Assembly (NCBI RefSeq): GCF_008274785.1
Contig: NZ_VTPU01000025.1
Location: forward strand, 1 to 39,063
Direction: 5' to 3'
Length of the DNA stretch: 39,063 nt
From: Halomonas eurihalina
GTDB taxonomy: Bacteria; Pseudomonadota; Gammaproteobacteria; Pseudomonadales; Halomonadaceae
The position numbers and the translations under genes are program-made. Position 1 is the first letter of the stretch. Each line of letters begins with the position of its first letter. Below, in pieces: positions 35,141 through 39,063 of the stretch. Below the pieces are notes generated by a model. It saw nothing but the letters and a program-made list of their open reading frames with translations, searched no databases and was not told the origin of the DNA.

Positions 35141-36654
35141 GCTCGAGCGCCACCCCGCCCGCTCGTCCGCGCTGGCTCACCGGCAACGCCCTGGGGCCTC
35201 GCCTGGCCCGCCATACCCTGACGCTGGTGGCACTGGCGCTGCTCCTGCTGCCCCTGGCGGACCTGTCAGTGATCACCCGGGAACCATGGACGGAACTCGC
35301 GCGCATGGTCCAGGGGCTCGCCTGGCCGGCCTGGGGCGCCGTGGAATCGCCCTTTCATGCCCTGGGCCTGACCATCGCGGTCGCCCTCTGGGGCACACTG
35401 GCCGGGGTGGTGCTCGGCTTTCCCCTGGCATTGCTATTCGCCCGGTCGCGCCTGGTGCGCGCCGGCTGTGCCTTCCTGCGCGCCATTCACGAGCTGTTCT
35501 GGGCTTTGCTGTTCCTGCAGGTGTTCGGGCTCTCGGCCCTCACCGCCCTGGCCGCCCTGGCCATTCCCTACGCCGGCATCTTCGCCAAGGTCTATGCCGA
35601 GATTCTCGAACAGACACCCCGGGCGCCCGGCGATGCCCTGCCTCCCGGGGTCGGTCGGCTCGTCCGCTTCGCCTATACCGAGTTACCGCTGGCCTGGCCA
35701 CGACTGGCCGCCTATACCCGCTACCGCTTCGAGTGCGGCCTGCGCGCCAGCGTGCTGCTGGGCTTCGTCGGCCTGCCGACCCTGGGGTTCCAGCTCGAGA
35801 CCGCCTTCCGCGAGGGCCGCTACCACGAGGCCGGCGCCCTGCTCTGGCTGTTCTATCTACTGATCGCCAGTCTGCCTTGGTGGAGCCACCGGCGATTGTT
35901 GCCGGTGCTCGCCATCGGTGGCGCCTTGTTGCTCGGCCCCTGGCCGTCGGTGGACGGCGCCTTACTGTGGCGCTTCGTCAGCCAGGATATCTGGCCCCGC
36001 CCGCTGCTCGAAGGCGACTGGCCTGGGCTCGTCACCTGGCTGACGCGGATCCCCGACCTGGCTCCGGCCATCGGTAACACCCTGCTGCTCGGCCTGCTCG
36101 GGACGGTGGGCAGCCTGCTGGTGGCACTGGTCATGTGGCCCTGGGCCAGCCGCCACTTCGGCAATCGCGTCTCGCGGCTGGCGAGCAAGGGGCTACTGGT
36201 GCTGCTGCGTTCCACGCCGGAGCTGATGCTGGCGTTCATCTTCCTGCTGCTGCTGGGCCCCTCGATGCTGCCGGCCTGGCTGGCACTGGCCCTGCACAAC
36301 GGCGCCCTGATCGCCTTTCTCATCGCACGTCATGCCGACAGCCTGACGCCCGGCATGGCCAACCTGCCCGCCTCAGGGCGCCTGGCCTACGAACTACTGC
36401 CGCGCCTCTACCCGAGCCTGCTGGCACTGCTCTACTACCGCGCCGAGGTGATCCTGCGCGAAACGGCGATACTCGGCATGCTGGGCGTGGCCACCCTGGG
36501 CTACTACATCGACGAGAACTTCCAGTACCTGATGTTCGACATCGCCTGCTTCCTGCTGCTGGTGACCGCCGCTCTCAATATCGCCGTGGACGCGCTGTCG
36601 CGACGCTTCAGGCCGAAGGAAGCTCCACTGGACGTGCCCGGGATGGATGCTTAG
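35137..36654 (+). CDS. Fused double-domain ABC permease (PhnE-like), GTG start
   Basis: A 505-residue inner-membrane permease containing two PhnE-like halves. The first (about 55-240) has the coupling segment [19 protein letters not shown] and the second (about 300-490) ends in [19 protein letters not shown]. Single-half PhnE proteins are about 260-280 residues, so this is a natural fusion that gives the whole pore in one chain. The GTG start overlaps the ATPase stop by 4 bp; GGGGG precedes it. Its TAG stop overlaps the stop of the convergent RidA gene. Confidence 0.88.
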   Translation: MSSSATPPARPRWLTGNALGPRLARHTLTLVALALLLLPLADLSVITREPWTELARMVQGLAWPAWGAVESPFHALGLTIAVALWGTLAGVVLGFPLALLFARSRLVRAGCAFLRAIHELFWALLFLQVFGLSALTALAALAIPYAGIFAKVYAEILEQTPRAPGDALPPGVGRLVRFAYTELPLAWPRLAAYTRYRFECGLRASVLLGFVGLPTLGFQLETAFREGRYHEAGALLWLFYLLIASLPWWSHRRLLPVLAIGGALLLGPWPSVDGALLWRFVSQDIWPRPLLEGDWPGLVTWLTRIPDLAPAIGNTLLLGLLGTVGSLLVALVMWPWASRHFGNRVSRLASKGLLVLLRSTPELMLAFIFLLLLGPSMLPAWLALALHNGALIAFLIARHADSLTPGMANLPASGRLAYELLPRLYPSLLALLYYRAEVILRETAILGMLGVATLGYYIDENFQYLMFDIACFLLLVTAALNIAVDALSRRFRPKEAPLDVPGMDA

Positions 36655-37010
36655 GCCTTTACCAGGGCGGTGACGGTAATCTCCACCTTCAACTCATCGG
36701 CGGGCATCGGCGCGCAGACACAGGTGCGAGCCGGGGCGTGGCCTTCAGGCACCCAGGCGTCCCAGACGGCGTTCATGGCGGCGAAGTCGCCGCCATCCTT
36801 GAGATAGATGGTGGCCGAGAGCAGGTGCTCGCGGTCGGAGCCGATCTCGGCGAGCAGGGCATCGACGCGGGCCAGCATGCTTTCGGTCTGGGCGGTGATG
36901 TCACCATGGCGCGCCTCGGGACCGGCTACCTGGCCGCACAGGTAGGCGACGCTGTTGTGGATGACGGCGCGACTCATGCGTGCCTTGGTGTCGTGGCGTT
37001 GAATGCTCAT
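36651..37010 (-). CDS. RidA family protein (reactive imine/enamine deaminase type)
   Basis: A 119-residue protein of the RidA/YjgF/YER057c family. Arg95 (HAPARTCV) and Glu110 (LKVEIT) are the residues used by catalytic members that hydrolyse reactive enamines/imines such as 2-aminoacrylate. The N-terminal half ([17 protein letters not shown]) and short length place it in a YjgF-like subgroup rather than archetypal RidA, so its substrate is uncertain. It is convergent with the permease gene; the two stop codons overlap by 3-4 bp (CTTAG). Confidence 0.88.
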   Translation of the reverse strand: MSIQRHDTKARMSRAVIHNSVAYLCGQVAGPEARHGDITAQTESMLARVDALLAEIGSDREHLLSATIYLKDGGDFAAMNAVWDAWVPEGHAPARTCVCAPMPADELKVEITVTALVKA

Positions 37011-37096
37011 TCAGGTTTCTCCTGGATAAAGTGGGTCGAGGCGGCATATTACCCTAAGCACTGCCTGAAAGTGTCTACGCTCGGCTATACGACGTT

Positions 37097-37155
37097 GAAA
37101 ATCAGCTCAAAATGCTCATTTACTCCATGTAAACTCCGCGTTTTCGCAGATTTTC
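37097..37155. repeat. Long imperfect hairpin/dispersed-type intergenic repeat
   Basis: Two 27-base arms starting GAAAATC and ending GATTTTC pair at about 20 positions around the loop TCCAT. The inner part is CTCATTTAC-TCCAT-GTAAACTCC. I recognise this pattern (ATGCTCATTTAC...GTAAACTCCGC) as a repeated intergenic element in gammaproteobacteria. It lies between the DksA-like and RidA-like genes and could end the former's transcript or affect the latter's. Confidence 0.6.
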
Positions 37156-37231
37156 GCCTTGTCTAACCTTCGCTCGTCGACTTTCCAGACAGCGCTTGGA
37201 AAAGCACGAACAAGCAGCGCATATCACCCGC

Positions 37232-37573
37232 TCAATCGGCACAGTCGATGCATTTCAATACCAGCGGATCCCAGTTCAGGCGCTTGGCGCCGATCCACTC
37301 GCCGCACTCGATGCACTCGCCATATTCGCCGCGTTCGATGCGTGCGAAGGCAGCGGTTATCCGCCGCAAGGCCAATTGCCGCCGCTCTTCTTCGGCCTTG
37401 GCCATGGCCTGGCCCTGCAGGGCATCCATACGCGACAGGCGCCCCACCGAGGTCTGATCCAGCATCACGGTATCGCGCGAGTCCTGACTGGCTTCGCTCT
37501 GTGCCTGCAGATCGGCTCTCAGTTCATGCAGCCGTGCCTGGACGGCCTCTATATCCAGTTCGGGGTGATTCAT
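37232..37573 (-). CDS. TraR/DksA-family C4 zinc-finger protein
   Basis: A 113-residue protein. A helical N-terminal part (about 7-80) is followed by a C4 zinc finger with Cys87, Cys90, Cys108 and Cys111 (GECIECGEWI...LKCIDC). The helical hairpin tip carries LDQTSVGRLSRMDA, the conserved block of the short DksA-like group; the tip acidic residues are arranged differently from DksA. Members bind the secondary channel of RNA polymerase, but this one's role is not known. The ATG at 37573 has GGAGG five bases upstream; the longer frame beyond it is not supported. Confidence 0.88.
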   Translation of the reverse strand: MNHPELDIEAVQARLHELRADLQAQSEASQDSRDTVMLDQTSVGRLSRMDALQGQAMAKAEEERRQLALRRITAAFARIERGEYGECIECGEWIGAKRLNWDPLVLKCIDCAD

Positions 37574-37709
37574 GATGTCCTCCAGGCGCTGACGGGATAG
37601 CGCCCAACCTCTCGATGTATGAATGATATCCTGTGGGGCTTCGGGGACGAATCTTTCATCGTGCCATTTCACCTTCGATAGCGCATGCGTCGTTTCAGGG
37701 AGGAACGTC

Positions 37710-38903
37710 ATGGGGTACCGCACCCTGCTCCGCGAGCATCGGGGCCTGCTGGCCATCGCCTTTCTGGCCATGTTCTCTTCCAGCCTGGGCCAGAGTTTCT
37801 TCGTCGGCCTCTTCCAGGCGCCGATCTCCGAGCGCCTGGGGCTCAGCGCAGGCCAGTTCGGCACCGCCTATTCGCTGGTCACCCTGGTTGCCGGCTTCGC
37901 CATGCTGCGCTTCGGTCCCAGTATCGACTGGATAGCGCCACGGCGGTTCGCGCTGACGGTCTTCGCCGCCTTGCTGCTAGGTGTGCTGCTGCTGACGTTG
38001 TCGCCCTGGTGGGGCCTCGGGCTGCTCGGCCTCGGCCTGGTGCGGCTATGCGGGCAGGGCATGATGTCCCACCTGGGCAATACCCTGGCCGGGCGCGAGT
38101 TCACCACCATGCGCGGCCGGGCCCTGGGGCTGGTGGGGATGGGCATCATGCTCGGCGAGACCGTGCTGCCTCCGGTGATGGCGGCCCTGCTGGTGTGGCT
38201 CGGCTGGCGCGAGCTGTGGTGGCTGTTCTGCCTGCTGTTGGCCGGTCTGTGGATCCCGCTGCTGTGGCGCGGCAACTGGCCAGCTGCCCCGGGCAAGCGC
38301 CCGAGCCGCACTCGACGTCGTGATGGCCCGCGCCCCTTTCGTGAGCGGCGTTTTTGGCAACTGCTGCCCTTGCTGATGATTCTGCCGGTCACCATGACGG
38401 GACTGTTCATCTACCAGGCGCGCATGACCGAGGATCTGGGCAGCAGTCTGGCTGTCTACGCCCTGGCGCTGACCGGCATGGGGCTCGCCAAGCTGCCCGG
38501 TGCGCTGCTCGGCGGGCGCTGGGTCGATCGTCTGGGCCCGGCGAGGGTGGCACGGCTCTATCTTCTGCCCTATGTGGCGGCACTGCTGGTCGCCATCCTG
38601 CACGGGGGAGACGCGGGCATCTGGGCGCTGATGGTCGGCGGCGGACTCGCCATGGGAGCCCAAGAGTCCATTGCCACCAGCCTACTGGTACGCATCTGGG
38701 GCGCCGAGCACCTGGGCACGCTGCGCTCGACGCTCAGCGCCTGCATGGTCTTCTCCACCGGCATCGCGCCCGCCATCCTCGGCGTGGCCCTGGACCTCGG
38801 CGCCTCCTTTACCAGCGTGCTGATCGGCATGCTGTGCCTGCTGGCCGGCGGCTGGGGAATCGCCCAGCCGATACTGGCCACACCGGAAGCCCGGGGCGCC
38901 TGA
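37710..38903 (+). CDS. MFS transporter
   Basis: A 397-residue major facilitator superfamily protein with about 12 hydrophobic segments and a central basic loop (GKRPSRTRRRDGPRPFRERR, about 198-217) between the two halves. The motif-A-like region after TM2 is RFGPSIDWIAPRRF, and the second-half counterpart is LLGGRWVDRLGPARVARL. Substrate unknown. GGGAGG is six bases before the ATG. It is divergent from the DksA-like gene, and its stop faces the UspA stop 10 bp away, with no terminator visible between. Confidence 0.85.
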   Translation: MGYRTLLREHRGLLAIAFLAMFSSSLGQSFFVGLFQAPISERLGLSAGQFGTAYSLVTLVAGFAMLRFGPSIDWIAPRRFALTVFAALLLGVLLLTLSPWWGLGLLGLGLVRLCGQGMMSHLGNTLAGREFTTMRGRALGLVGMGIMLGETVLPPVMAALLVWLGWRELWWLFCLLLAGLWIPLLWRGNWPAAPGKRPSRTRRRDGPRPFRERRFWQLLPLLMILPVTMTGLFIYQARMTEDLGSSLAVYALALTGMGLAKLPGALLGGRWVDRLGPARVARLYLLPYVAALLVAILHGGDAGIWALMVGGGLAMGAQESIATSLLVRIWGAEHLGTLRSTLSACMVFSTGIAPAILGVALDLGASFTSVLIGMLCLLAGGWGIAQPILATPEARGA

Positions 38904-38913
38904 CGCTCGTCGA

Positions 38914-39063
38914 CTAACGCAGCAGCAATACGGGAACCTCGGCCCGCTGCAGCATGACCGTGGTGGTGCTGCCCACCAGCAGATGTCGAATACGGGAATG
39001 GCCGTAGGCCCCCATCACCAGCAGGTCGATGTTCTGTTCTTCCTGGTAGGCGTGCAGGGTCGG
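38914..39063 (-). CDS. UspA family universal stress protein, 3' end only
   Basis: The window cuts this gene; the last 49 codons are visible. They encode the C-terminal end of a universal stress protein. The end contains LVMGAYGHSRIRHLLVGS, the G-x2-G-x9-G(S/T) nucleotide-binding pattern, and ...VPVLLLR before a TAG stop. Whether it is a one- or two-domain (tandem) Usp cannot be seen. It is too short and edge-cut to have a start codon. Confidence 0.85.
   Translation of the reverse strand, partial: PTLHAYQEEQNIDLLVMGAYGHSRIRHLLVGSTTTVMLQRAEVPVLLLR

Overview
The window looks like a chromosomal segment of a high-GC gammaproteobacterium, most likely a halophile of the Halomonadaceae (Halomonas/Chromohalobacter type). 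This rests on gene order (rpoS-nlpD-pcm-surE-truD-ispFD-ftsB), an Entner-Doudoroff glucose island controlled by HexR, PA3496- and DksA-like small proteins also found in pseudomonads, and acidic linkers such as the one in NlpD. The assignment is an inference from family resemblance; no rRNA or tRNA gene, phage, transposase or CRISPR array is visible.

Layout. 1-4.2 kb: a heptamer repeat, a SelW-like CXXC protein, a PA3496-type small protein, the ribosome factor EttA and a DUF2254 membrane protein. 4.2-6.3 kb: alr-lpxL (minus strand). 6.4-13.9 kb: a compact minus-strand housekeeping block ftsB-ispD-ispF-truD-surE-pcm-DUF368-nlpD-rpoS. Its ORFs mostly overlap by a few bases, and it ends in a clear terminator after rpoS. 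14-21.6 kb: a minus-strand operon resembling the Pseudomonas fap functional-amyloid operon. It has two small exported proteins, a FapB-like and a FapC-like repeat protein, a FapD-like C39 peptidase, a probable FapE-equivalent and a FapF-like outer-membrane barrel. Next to it is a sigma-54 enhancer-binding regulator. A good -24/-12 element and two similar upstream inverted repeats precede the first structural gene. 22-23.1 kb: a FemAB/GNAT-type protein.

23.3-33.5 kb: the glucose/fructose catabolic island. The plus strand carries edd-glk-yeaD-aldo/keto reductase-sugar kinase; the minus strand carries zwf-pgl-eda; hexR is divergent from zwf. HexR-like operators lie upstream of both edd and zwf. 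Glucose would be phosphorylated by Glk, oxidised by Zwf, hydrolysed by Pgl, dehydrated by Edd and cleaved by Eda to pyruvate and glyceraldehyde-3-phosphate. Between edd and glk an 89-bp unit is tandemly duplicated, producing two 30-codon leader ORFs that begin with the first eight residues of Glk and each end in an ATGA overlap with the next start.

33.5-39.1 kb: a PhnDCE-type ABC importer (resembling the putative selenate importer family), a RidA-family protein in stop-to-stop overlap with the permease, a DksA/TraR zinc-finger protein, an MFS transporter and the 3' end of a UspA-family gene cut by the window edge.

The most interesting items are the Fap-like operon with its predicted sigma-54 control, the double-glycine-leader-like motifs in two exported proteins encoded beside the C39 peptidase, and the coupled leader ORF chain in front of glk.
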